Positions 10,807 to 19,213 of a stretch of 64,000 nucleotides of DNA are shown here, piece by piece. The position numbers and the translations under genes are program-made. Within the stretch, counting starts at the first letter, position 1. Each line of letters opens with the position of its first letter. The DNA is from JADJOM01 sp046327715 (GTDB taxonomy: Bacteria; Gemmatimonadota; Gemmatimonadetes; Gemmatimonadales; GWC2-71-9). Under the pieces are notes generated by a model. The model did no database searches. It was given only the letters and a program-made list of their open reading frames with translations, and had not been told where the DNA came from. Where the stretch lies: assembly GCA_046327715.1 (NCBI GenBank), contig JAXLXY010000015.1:1-64000 (forward strand), given 5' to 3'.

Positions 10807-12245
10807 CATACCCTGATCTCCTCCGTCCCCACCGCCGCCGCCACCGCCGCCGCGCGGCCCACCAGCGGCCTCAGGTACTCCTCCAGGAACTCCCCCACCT
10901 GCTCGGCCGAGCGCCCGGTGTAGCGGGCCGGGTCGAGCTCGGCGCTCAGCGTGGCGGTGGGGATCTTCGCGAAGGTGTGGTCCGCGGCCAGCCGGTCGAG
11001 CAGCCGGTTGGGCTCGCCGCGGCTCACCTCCTCCGCGGTCGCCAGGCTGTTCTGCCGGATCACCTCGTGGATCGCCTGGCGGTCGCCGCCCGCGGCCACC
11101 CCCAGCATGATCCACCGCTCGGTGGCCATGAAGGGCATCTGGTCGCGCACGTGGCGCTCGATCACCGCCGGCCGCACCTCGATCCCCGCCGCGATGTTGC
11201 CCACCAGCAGCAGGATCGCGTCGGTGGCGAGGAACGCCTCCGGCAGGGTGAGCCGCCGGTTGGCGGAGTCGTCGAGCGTGCGCTCCAGCCACTGGGTGGC
11301 GGCGGTGTGGGCGGTGTTGGCCTGCAGGCTGATCACGAACCGCGCCAGCCCGCAGATCCGCTCCGCGCGCATCGGGTTCCGCTTGTACGCCATGGCCGAG
11401 GAGCCGATCTGGTCCTTCTCGAAGGGCTCCAGCAGCTCTCCCTCATGCTGCAGCAGCCGGAGGTCGTGCGCCATCTTGGCCGCCGACTGCGCGATGCCGC
11501 TCAGCGCGTCGAGGATGGTGCTGTCGCCCTTGCGGCTGTAGGTCTGGCCGGTCACCGGGAACACCCGGGGCACGCCGAGCTTCTGCGCGATGCGCCGCTC
11601 CAGCTCGCGCACCTTCTGGTGGTCGCCCCGGAACAGCTCGAGAAAGCTCGCCTGGGTGCCGGTGGTCCCCTTGCAGCCCCGCAGTCGGAGCGCCTCCAGC
11701 CGGTGCAGCAGCTCCTCGACGTCGAGCGCGAAGTCCTGCATCCACAGCGTGGCCCGCTTGCCCACCGTGGTGAGCTGCGCCGGCTGGAAGTGGGTGTAGG
11801 CCAGGCAGGGGAGGGCCCGGTGCGCCAGCGCGAAGCGCTCCAGGTGGCCCAGCACGTCGAGCAGCCGGCCCAGCAGCAGCTCGAGCCCCGCCTTGAGCAC
11901 CAGCACGTCGGCGTTGTCGGTCACGAAGGCGCTGGTGGCGCCGAGGTGGATGATCGGCTTGGCCGCCGGCGCCTGGTCGCCGAAGTGGTGCACGTGGGCC
12001 ATGACGTCGTGCCGGAAGCGCTTCTCGTACGCCGCCGCCGCGGCGAGGTCGGCGTCGTCCAGGTGGGCCCGCAGGTCGGCCAGCGCCGCCTCGGGGATGT
12101 CGAGCCCGAGCTCCCGCTCGCCCTCCGCCAGCGCCAGCCACACCCGGCGCCACAGCCCGATGCGGTGCCGCTCCCCCCACAGCCGCTGCATGGCGGGGGA
12201 GCTGTAGCGGGTGCCCAGCGGCGAGCGGTAGCCGTCGTCGGTCAT
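10806..12245 (-). CDS. purB: Adenylosuccinate lyase
   Basis: Removes fumarate from SAICAR and from adenylosuccinate, so it acts twice in purine synthesis. 479 residues, similar to the longer animal-like class. The signature loop is GSSAMAYKRNPMRAE, with the upstream GATSAFVTDNAD and TYSRKGDS. The ATG overlaps the stop of the HtrA-like gene as ATGA. The fumarase/aspartase-fold core is intact. Confidence 0.96.
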   Translation of the reverse strand: MTDDGYRSPLGTRYSSPAMQRLWGERHRIGLWRRVWLALAEGERELGLDIPEAALADLRAHLDDADLAAAAAYEKRFRHDVMAHVHHFGDQAPAAKPIIHLGATSAFVTDNADVLVLKAGLELLLGRLLDVLGHLERFALAHRALPCLAYTHFQPAQLTTVGKRATLWMQDFALDVEELLHRLEALRLRGCKGTTGTQASFLELFRGDHQKVRELERRIAQKLGVPRVFPVTGQTYSRKGDSTILDALSGIAQSAAKMAHDLRLLQHEGELLEPFEKDQIGSSAMAYKRNPMRAERICGLARFVISLQANTAHTAATQWLERTLDDSANRRLTLPEAFLATDAILLLVGNIAAGIEVRPAVIERHVRDQMPFMATERWIMLGVAAGGDRQAIHEVIRQNSLATAEEVSRGEPNRLLDRLAADHTFAKIPTATLSAELDPARYTGRSAEQVGEFLEEYLRPLVGRAAAVAAAVGTEEIRV

Positions 12246-13651
12246 CGGAACTCGAGGTCGGTGTAGGCGATCGAGCCGTCACGCTCGAAGAAGAGCCGCA
12301 CCGCCTGCCGCGGCTTGAGCACGTTCACCACGTCGCGCACGTCGTCGGCGGTGGCGATCCGCCGCCGGTTCATCCCCACGATCACGTCCCCCTCGGCCAG
12401 CCCGGTCGCCGCCGCGAGCTCGCGCGAGATCCGGAAGATCAGCGCCCCCCGGTCCGACTGCACCCCGCGCTCGGCCCGCACCTGGTCGGTCAGCGTCACC
12501 AGCTGCAGGTCCTTGAGCACCGTCACCTTCTCCGCGGTGCTGGTGGGGAGGTCGCCGCTGGTGAGCCGCGCCGTCACCTCGCGGCCGCTCCGCCGCGCCA
12601 CCAGCGTCACCACGTCGTTCACGTGCAGGTCGAGCTTCACCGCTTCCCAGTCGAGGTAGTTGTGCAGCGCCCGCGCGTTGGCGCGGGTCAGCACGTCGCC
12701 CCGGCGGAGCCCCGCCCGGTCGGCCGGCCCCCCCGGCGCCACGCTGGTCACCAGCACGCCCCCCTGGCTCTTCCAGTCGCGCAGGCTCTCCGCCCCCGCC
12801 ACCTCGAACCCCACCCACGCCCGCCGCACCGCGCCGGTGCGCAGGATCTCGTCGGCCACCCGGAGCGCCCGCTCGATCGGGATCGCGAACCCCAGCCCGA
12901 TCGACCCGCCGCTCTGCGACAGGATGGAGCTGTTCACCCCGATCACCTCGCCCAGCGCGTTGGCCAGCGGCCCCCCCGAGTTGCCGGGGTTGATGGAGGC
13001 GTCGGTCTGGATCATGTCGAGGTAGAGCCCCGACTGGTCCCGGCCCGGGAGGATGTTGCGGTTGACCGCGCTGATCACGCCCGCGGTCACCGTCGGCTCC
13101 ACGTTGCCCAGCAGGTAGGCGAAGGGGTTCCCCAGCGCCACCACCCACTCGCCGATCATCAGGTCGGTGCTCCTGCCGGTCTTCACCGTGTGGAGCCCGC
13201 TCCGCTCCACCCGGATCACCGCGATGTCGGTGAGCGGGTCCTCGCCCAGCAGCTGCGCCGGCGCGTCGCTGCCGTCCGGCAGCGTCACGATGATCTTGTC
13301 GGCGCCCCCCACCACGTGCTGGTTGGTGATGATGACGCCCTCGGGCCGGACGATGAAGCCGGTGCCGAAGCTCTGCTGCTCGCGGGGCGACTGGGGGACG
13401 AAGAAGAAGTCGAACGGCGTCTGCGCCGCCACCGTCCGGGTGCTGGTCACCGTGATGGAGACCACCGCCGGGGAGACCGTCTGCGCCGCCTCCACGATCG
13501 CCGTGCGGCGGCTGCCGTCGAGCGCCTGGGACACCGCCGGCCGCGCCGGCCGCTGCGCCTCGAGGGTCTCCACGAACTGTGGGGCGCGCTGGTCCGCGCG
13601 ACAGCCCGCGAGCAGCATCCCCGCCACGAGCCCGAGCCGCCGGGCGGTCAC
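12242..13651 (-). CDS. HtrA/DegP-type trypsin-like serine protease, predicted lipoprotein
   Basis: Periplasmic quality-control protease of the HtrA family. The GTG at 13651 overlaps the truA stop as GTGA and gives 469 residues; the frame upstream of it is the truA region. The lipobox LLAGC places the lipidated cysteine at position 17. The trypsin domain spans about residues 50-250 with His112 (TNQHVVGG), Asp142 (LTDIAVI) and Ser225 (NPGNSGGPL). Two PDZ-like domains follow, at about 275-360 and 385-465. The lipid anchor is unusual next to soluble DegP, but lipid-anchored and membrane-anchored HtrA forms are known. It sits between truA and purB. Confidence 0.93.
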   Translation of the reverse strand: MTARRLGLVAGMLLAGCRADQRAPQFVETLEAQRPARPAVSQALDGSRRTAIVEAAQTVSPAVVSITVTSTRTVAAQTPFDFFFVPQSPREQQSFGTGFIVRPEGVIITNQHVVGGADKIIVTLPDGSDAPAQLLGEDPLTDIAVIRVERSGLHTVKTGRSTDLMIGEWVVALGNPFAYLLGNVEPTVTAGVISAVNRNILPGRDQSGLYLDMIQTDASINPGNSGGPLANALGEVIGVNSSILSQSGGSIGLGFAIPIERALRVADEILRTGAVRRAWVGFEVAGAESLRDWKSQGGVLVTSVAPGGPADRAGLRRGDVLTRANARALHNYLDWEAVKLDLHVNDVVTLVARRSGREVTARLTSGDLPTSTAEKVTVLKDLQLVTLTDQVRAERGVQSDRGALIFRISRELAAATGLAEGDVIVGMNRRRIATADDVRDVVNVLKPRQAVRLFFERDGSIAYTDLEFR

Positions 13652-14457
13652 GCCTCCGCCTCCGCGTAGCAGCTCGCCGGATACTCGGCTGCGACGAAGT
13701 ACAACCCCTGGGGCGGGGCCGGTGGGCTGGTCAGGTGATTGTCGGTCGATGCGAGCAGCGTCGCCATGTCCTCTACCGGGCGGCGGTCCAGGCCAATGTC
13801 CACCATCGTGCCGACGAGAAACCGCACCATGTGGTGCAGGAACCGGTCGGCGGCAATCTCCAGCCGCCACCCCGTCTCCCGGGCTTCCCAGGCGGCCTGA
13901 CGGATCGTGCACTCGTACGGGCGCCCCGGATGGGCCCCCGAACGGGCCTGCACATCGTCGTCCGCGACCGGCTTGCGCACCGCGAAGGCGTGGAACGCAT
14001 GCGTCCCGGCCAGGGACGCCGCCGCCCGGTGCAGCCGGTCTCCATCCAGCGGGCGGCACAGCGCCCACTCGTAGGGGCGCCGGAAGGGCGACGCCGCGGC
14101 GGCGTCGGTCCCGATGACGTAGCGGTAACGGCGGCCGGTGGCGCTCCTGCGGGCATGGAACCCCGCCACCATCGGCGTCACCCGCTCCACCCAGCATTCC
14201 CGCGGCAGCAGGGCGTTGAGCGCCCGCCGCAGCGACTCGGCCGTCCATCGCGCCGGGACCGCGAAGCTCACCCCCATCCCCAGGGCGTGCACCCCCGCGT
14301 CCGTCCGGCCGGCCCCATGCGCCACCACCCGCTTCCCGCACACCCGCTCCAGCACCCCCTCCACCTCCGCCTGCACCGTGCGCGCGTCCGGCTGCCGCTG
14401 CCAGCCCGCGAAGGCACGTCCATCATAATGCAGGAGGGCCAGATAGGTCCGGCTCAT
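13648..14457 (-). CDS. truA: tRNA pseudouridine(38-40) synthase
   Basis: Makes pseudouridine in the anticodon arm of tRNA. 269 residues from the ATG at 14457. The catalytic aspartate lies in GAGRTDAGVHALG, and the C-terminal part has FLHHMVRFLVGTMVDIG, both typical of TruA. An upstream extension would run into the heptamer repeat. It appears to be the first gene of the minus-strand purine unit, and a TATATT box stands just ahead of it. Confidence 0.95.
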   Translation of the reverse strand: MSRTYLALLHYDGRAFAGWQRQPDARTVQAEVEGVLERVCGKRVVAHGAGRTDAGVHALGMGVSFAVPARWTAESLRRALNALLPRECWVERVTPMVAGFHARRSATGRRYRYVIGTDAAAASPFRRPYEWALCRPLDGDRLHRAAASLAGTHAFHAFAVRKPVADDDVQARSGAHPGRPYECTIRQAAWEARETGWRLEIAADRFLHHMVRFLVGTMVDIGLDRRPVEDMATLLASTDNHLTSPPAPPQGLYFVAAEYPASCYAEAEA

Positions 14458-14466
14458 GAGGCCCGG

Positions 14467-14472
14467 AATATA
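14467..14472 (-). promoter_or_regulatory. Candidate -10 box ahead of truA
   Basis: The minus strand reads TATATT about ten bases upstream of the truA ATG, the most AT-rich spot in the gap. It would give a near-leaderless transcript. No convincing -35 box is visible 17 bases upstream (TCCCCT), so this is weak. Confidence 0.35.
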
Positions 14473-14520
14473 GCCGGAAGGGAAGGGGGAGGGGACGACC
14501 CGAACCAACGAGGAGTTCGG

Positions 14521-14637
14521 GGCGGGAAACGGGAAGCGGGAAACGGGAAGCGGGAAGCGGGAAGCGGGAAAAGGGAAGAGGGAAGGGGGAAGAGGGAAGT
14601 GGGAAGTGGGAAAAGGGAAGAGGGAAGGGGGAAGGGG
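14521..14637. repeat. Long heptamer G-rich tandem repeat in the truA-trpD divergent gap
   Basis: About 17 consecutive units of GGGAAGC, GGGAAAC, GGGAAGA or GGGAAGT, all with GGG on the plus strand. They fill one third of the 383-base divergent gap 14458-14840. This is the longest and most regular heptamer block of the window and would lie in a trpD leader if transcription starts upstream. In the rest of the gap (14638-14840) I see GC-rich sequence with no ORF, no Trp-rich leader peptide and no clear attenuator. Confidence 0.9.
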
Positions 14638-14840
14638 ACGAGGAGCGCGGCGCAGCAGCCCTGCCCGCCCCGGGGGCCCCGCAAGCAGGCGTCCGACGGG
14701 GCGGGGGGGAAGGGCGGGACTGGGCGCCTGCGGCGCGGGGCTCCCGGGCGGGCGTCGACCCGATCCCCGCGAGCAGAGCCCCAACCGGCTGGCGGTCGAC
14801 GACAGGTGGCTTCTAGCCCGCCACGACTGCCTGTAAGTTG

Positions 14841-15860
14841 ATGACGATGCCTACCCCCCTCCACGCCGCCCTGCGTATCGTCGCCACCGGCCAGCCGCTC
14901 ACCGCCGACCAGGCCGCCGCGGCCTTCCGGGTCATCATGCGGGGCGACGCCTCCCCGGCCCTGATCGCCGGCCTCCTCCTCGGCCTCCGCGCCCGGGGCG
15001 AGACCAGCGACGAGATCGCCGGCGCCGCCACCGCCCTGCGCGAGGCCATGATCCCCCTCGATGCCGGCGCGGGGGCCCCCCTGGTCGATACCTGCGGCAC
15101 CGGCGGGGGCGGCGTCAGCACCTTCAACGTCTCCACGGCGGCCGCCTTCGTCACCGCCGCCGCCGGGGCGCGGGTCCCCAAGCACGGCAACCGGAGCTAC
15201 ACCTCCCGGTGCGGCTCCGCCGACGTCCTCGAGGCCCTCGGCGTCGACATCGCCCTCGATCCCGACCGCGCCGCCCGCCGCCTCAACCAGGCCGGGATGG
15301 TCTTCCTCTTTGCCCCGAACTACCACCCCGCCATGCGCCACGTCGGCCCCACCCGGAAGGAACTGGGCGTGGCCACCATCATGAACCTCCTCGGCCCCCT
15401 GGCGAACCCCGCCGGCGTGAGCCGCCAGGTCATCGGCGTGGCCGATCGCCACCGGGCCCCGCTCCTGGCCCAGGCGCTCCTCCGGCTCGGGGCGGAGCAC
15501 GCGCTGGTGGTGCATGGTGAGGTAGGAATGGACGAGATCAGCCCGGCCGGCCGTACCGCCGTCTGGGAGGTGCGCGGGGGACGCATCGCCACCTGGACCA
15601 TTGAGCCGTCGGACTACGAGCTGGACTGGGAGGAGACGGGGGCGCTGGCGGGTGGGGAGCCGGCCGCCAACGCGGCGCGGATCGAGGCCCTGTTCGGCGG
15701 CGCCGACGACGAGGCCGCCCGGCGGGCCGTGGTGCTCAACGCCGGCGCCGCGATTTACGTCTCGGGCCTGGTGGCCGACTACGGCACCGCGCTGCGCCGC
15801 GCGGCGGAGGTGCTGGCGGCCGGCGGAGCGCGGGCGGTGCTGGAGGCCGTGAAGCGCTGA
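14841..15860 (+). CDS. trpD: Anthranilate phosphoribosyltransferase
   Basis: Second step of tryptophan synthesis, joining anthranilate to PRPP. 339 residues from the ATG at 14841; a TTG one codon upstream and an ATG at 14847 are alternatives. Motifs are DTCGTGGGGVSTFNVST (PRPP/anthranilate loop), KHGNRSYTSRCGSADVLEALG and NLLGPLANPA. It stands alone: trpE and trpG are not in the window, and lexA on the opposite strand separates it from trpC. Confidence 0.95.
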   Translation: MTMPTPLHAALRIVATGQPLTADQAAAAFRVIMRGDASPALIAGLLLGLRARGETSDEIAGAATALREAMIPLDAGAGAPLVDTCGTGGGGVSTFNVSTAAAFVTAAAGARVPKHGNRSYTSRCGSADVLEALGVDIALDPDRAARRLNQAGMVFLFAPNYHPAMRHVGPTRKELGVATIMNLLGPLANPAGVSRQVIGVADRHRAPLLAQALLRLGAEHALVVHGEVGMDEISPAGRTAVWEVRGGRIATWTIEPSDYELDWEETGALAGGEPAANAARIEALFGGADDEAARRAVVLNAGAAIYVSGLVADYGTALRRAAEVLAAGGARAVLEAVKR

Positions 15861-15875
15861 GGCGGCAGGGCCGCC
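15861..15875. terminator. Short hairpin between the convergent trpD and lexA ends
   Basis: GGCGGC-AGG-GCCGCC, a perfect six-pair stem, fills exactly the 15-base gap between the two stop codons. It could stop transcription in both directions, but there is no T-run on either side, so it is weak as an intrinsic terminator. Confidence 0.4.
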
Positions 15876-16484
15876 CTAGTACTTGCGAATCACCCCCACC
15901 ACCACCCCCTGGATCAGCACGTCCCGCTCCTGGAACCGCATCGGCTGCATCGTGGGGTTGGCGGGCTGCAGGCGGATCCAGCCCCCCTGCTCCCGGTAGT
16001 AGCGCTTGACCGTGGCCTCGTTGCCGTTCACCAGCGCGATCACCATCTCGCCGTTGTCGGCCGCCTGCTTGCCGTGCACCACCACGAAGTCGCCGTCCAT
16101 GATGTGCTCGTCGATCATGGACTCGCCCTGCACCTTGAGGGCATAGTTGGGGCCGCGCCGCGGCAGCAGCTCATCGGGCACCGAGAGGGTCTCGCCGGTG
16201 ACCGTCGACTCGATGGGAAGGCCCGCCGCCACCCGGCCGAGCAGCGGGATCTCCGTGGCGCCGCTGGTCCCCTTGGGCGGCAGCACCTCGATGGCCCGGC
16301 TCTCGTTGTGGGTGCGGTGGATGTAGCCCTTCCGCTCCAGGTTGGTCAGGTGCTCGTGCACCGTGGCCAGCGACTGGAAGCGGAAGTGCTCCGCGATCTC
16401 CTCGAAGCTTGGCGCATACCCCTGGTCGCGGATATGCTCCTGCAGGTACTTGAGGATCTCGCTCTGGCGCTTGGTGAGCGGCAT
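15876..16484 (-). CDS. lexA: LexA repressor
   Basis: SOS-response repressor that self-cleaves when RecA filaments form. 202 residues. The N-terminal winged helix includes LATVHEHLTNLERKGYIHR. The cleavage site is Ala87-Gly88 in GRVAAGLP, and the Ser/Lys dyad is Ser122 (QGESM) and Lys160 (NEATVKRYY). The start is supported by GGAGG five bases upstream. Its own promoter region holds two CCGAA-N6-CCGAA direct repeats (16505-16545), which are candidate autoregulatory sites. It is divergent from trpC, so it could also influence that operon. Confidence 0.97.
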   Translation of the reverse strand: MPLTKRQSEILKYLQEHIRDQGYAPSFEEIAEHFRFQSLATVHEHLTNLERKGYIHRTHNESRAIEVLPPKGTSGATEIPLLGRVAAGLPIESTVTGETLSVPDELLPRRGPNYALKVQGESMIDEHIMDGDFVVVHGKQAADNGEMVIALVNGNEATVKRYYREQGGWIRLQPANPTMQPMRFQERDVLIQGVVVGVIRKY

Positions 16485-16504
16485 GCTGCCTCCGATGGTC
16501 GTGA

Positions 16505-16545
16505 CCGAACGGACTCCGAATGAAGCTACCCGAATACTGACCGAA
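16505..16545. promoter_or_regulatory. Candidate LexA operators: two CCGAA-N6-CCGAA direct repeats
   Basis: CCGAA occurs at 16505, 16516, 16530 and 16541, i.e. two pairs with an 11-base period inside the 68-base lexA-trpC gap (TTCGG on the lexA strand). The 11-base direct-repeat geometry is that of the alphaproteobacterial SOS box GTTC-N7-GTTC. Binding by this LexA is an inference. Confidence 0.5.
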
Positions 16546-16552
16546 GAGCAAG

Positions 16553-17341
16553 ATGCCCACCACCCTGGAGCAGATCCTCGCCACCACCCGCGCCGGGCTC
16601 CCCGCCCTGGCCGCCCGCCGGGGCGAGATCGAACGCCGGGCCGCCACCCCGCCCACGCGCCCTTCCTTCTTAGCCCCGTGGGACCGCCGTCACCTGGCGC
16701 TGATCGCCGAGGTGAAGCGCCGCTCCCCCTCGGCCGGGACCATCAGCGCCGGACTGGATCCGGTCCGGCACGCCCGCGCCTACGCCGCCGCGGGGGCCAG
16801 CGCCATCTCGGTGCTGACCGATGGCCCCTTCTTCGGCGGGGCGCTGGCGGATCTTGAGCAGGTGGCCGGGGCGGTGGGGGTGCCGCTGCTGCGGAAGGAC
16901 TTCATCCTCGACGAGCTGCAGATCCTCGAGGCCCGTGCCGCCGGCGCCTCCGCGGTGCTGCTCATCGTCCGGGCCCTGCCGCTTCCCCGGCTCCGGGAGC
17001 TGCTCGGATTTGCCCGGGGGGTGGGACTCGCGGCGCTGGTCGAGGTGCACGACGCCCGCGAGCTCGACCAGGCCCTCGAGACCGATGCCCGCTACCTCGG
17101 CGTCAACAGCCGCAACCTCGACACCTTCGCCATCGACGTGAACGCCGCCTGGCGCCTCCTCGCCCGCATCCCCGCCGACCGGGTGGCCATCGCCGAGAGC
17201 GGCATGGCCTCGGAGGAAGACGTCCGGACGGCCGCCGCCGCGGGCGCCGATGGGGTGCTCATCGGCACCGCCCTCTCCGGCGCCGCCGACCCCTCCGCCC
17301 TCGCCCGCGCGGTGGCGACGGTGCCCAGGACTGGCCGGTAG
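16553..17341 (+). CDS. trpC: Indole-3-glycerol phosphate synthase
   Basis: Closes the indole ring in tryptophan synthesis. A TIM-barrel protein of 262 residues. Motifs: AEVKRRSPSAG (catalytic Lys), PLLRKDFILDELQI, LVEVHDARELD, LGVNSRNLDTF and IAESGMASEEDV. It opens the second part of the trp cluster, 68 bases from the divergent lexA start. trpF begins one base after its stop. Confidence 0.96.
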   Translation: MPTTLEQILATTRAGLPALAARRGEIERRAATPPTRPSFLAPWDRRHLALIAEVKRRSPSAGTISAGLDPVRHARAYAAAGASAISVLTDGPFFGGALADLEQVAGAVGVPLLRKDFILDELQILEARAAGASAVLLIVRALPLPRLRELLGFARGVGLAALVEVHDARELDQALETDARYLGVNSRNLDTFAIDVNAAWRLLARIPADRVAIAESGMASEEDVRTAAAAGADGVLIGTALSGAADPSALARAVATVPRTGR

Positions 17342-17342
17342 G

Positions 17343-18013
17343 GTGCCCCCTCATCTCCCCCCCGAGCCGCCGAGCCGCCAAGCCGCCGAGCCGCCGAGCC
17401 GCCGCGTCGCCGCCAAGATCTGCGGGCTGACCCGGCCGGAGGACGCCCGGGAGGCCGTCCGCCTCGGCGCGAGCTACCTCGGCGTCATCTTCGCCGGGGG
17501 GCCCCGGCAGGTCGATCCCGGGCGGGCCCGGGCCATCGTGGAGGCCGCCGGCCAAGTTCCTGTGATTGGGGTCTTTGGCGCACAGGGGGAGGGGGAGATA
17601 TTACAGGTGTGCCGTGCGGCCGGCCTGGCCGGTGCCCAGTTGCATGGCGACCACTCCCCCGTCCTGATCGAGCGGCTCGCCGCGGCTGGTCTCCTGGTCC
17701 TTCCCGTGGTGCGGCTCGGCGGCCCGGACGACCTCGCGCGGCTCGATCCGCTCCCCGGCCCGGTGCTGGTGGAGCCGAAGGTCGCGGGCCGCCTCGGGGG
17801 GACGGGCGTGCCGCTGGCGCTCGACCTGGCCCGCGCCGCGCGGGAGCGGCTGGCCGGCCGCGCCCTCTGGCTCGCCGGCGGGCTCACCCCCGAGACCGTG
17901 CACGAGGCGGTCCGCCGCGTGGCGCCCGATGTGGTGGACGTATCCTCCGGGGTGGAACAGATTCCCGGCGTGAAGGACCCTGTACGAATGGCCCGCTTCC
18001 TGGAGGTCGTGCG

Positions 18014-18017
<4 letters not shown>
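17343..18017 (+). CDS. trpF: Phosphoribosylanthranilate isomerase
   Basis: Amadori rearrangement of phosphoribosylanthranilate. The family core starts at AAKICGLTRPEDA (catalytic Cys) and continues through QLHGDH and WLAGGLTPETV to VDVSSGVE. No start codon lies close to the core. The nearest is GTG at 17343, one base after trpC, which gives 224 residues with an odd leader of Pro, Glu, Arg and Ala. That leader is encoded by the GAGCCGCC octamer repeat. It overlaps trpB as GTGA. Confidence 0.93.
17364..17403. repeat. Octamer tandem repeat inside the start of trpF (5 units)
   Basis: Five units of GAGCCGCC (one AAGCCGCC) lie between the trpC stop and the conserved TrpF core. This is the CCGCC-plus-three-bases family seen at 4024-4087 and 7131-7178. 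It is the last copy of either repeat family that I can see in the window. Confidence 0.88.

Positions 18018-19213
<1,196 letters not shown>

Noticed and set aside
14521..14637. CRISPR-like array
   Set aside because: Units are 7 bases without spacers; it is a simple tandem repeat.
14638..14840. Trp attenuator or leader peptide ahead of trpD
   Set aside because: No short ORF with consecutive Trp codons and no terminator/antiterminator pair could be seen.
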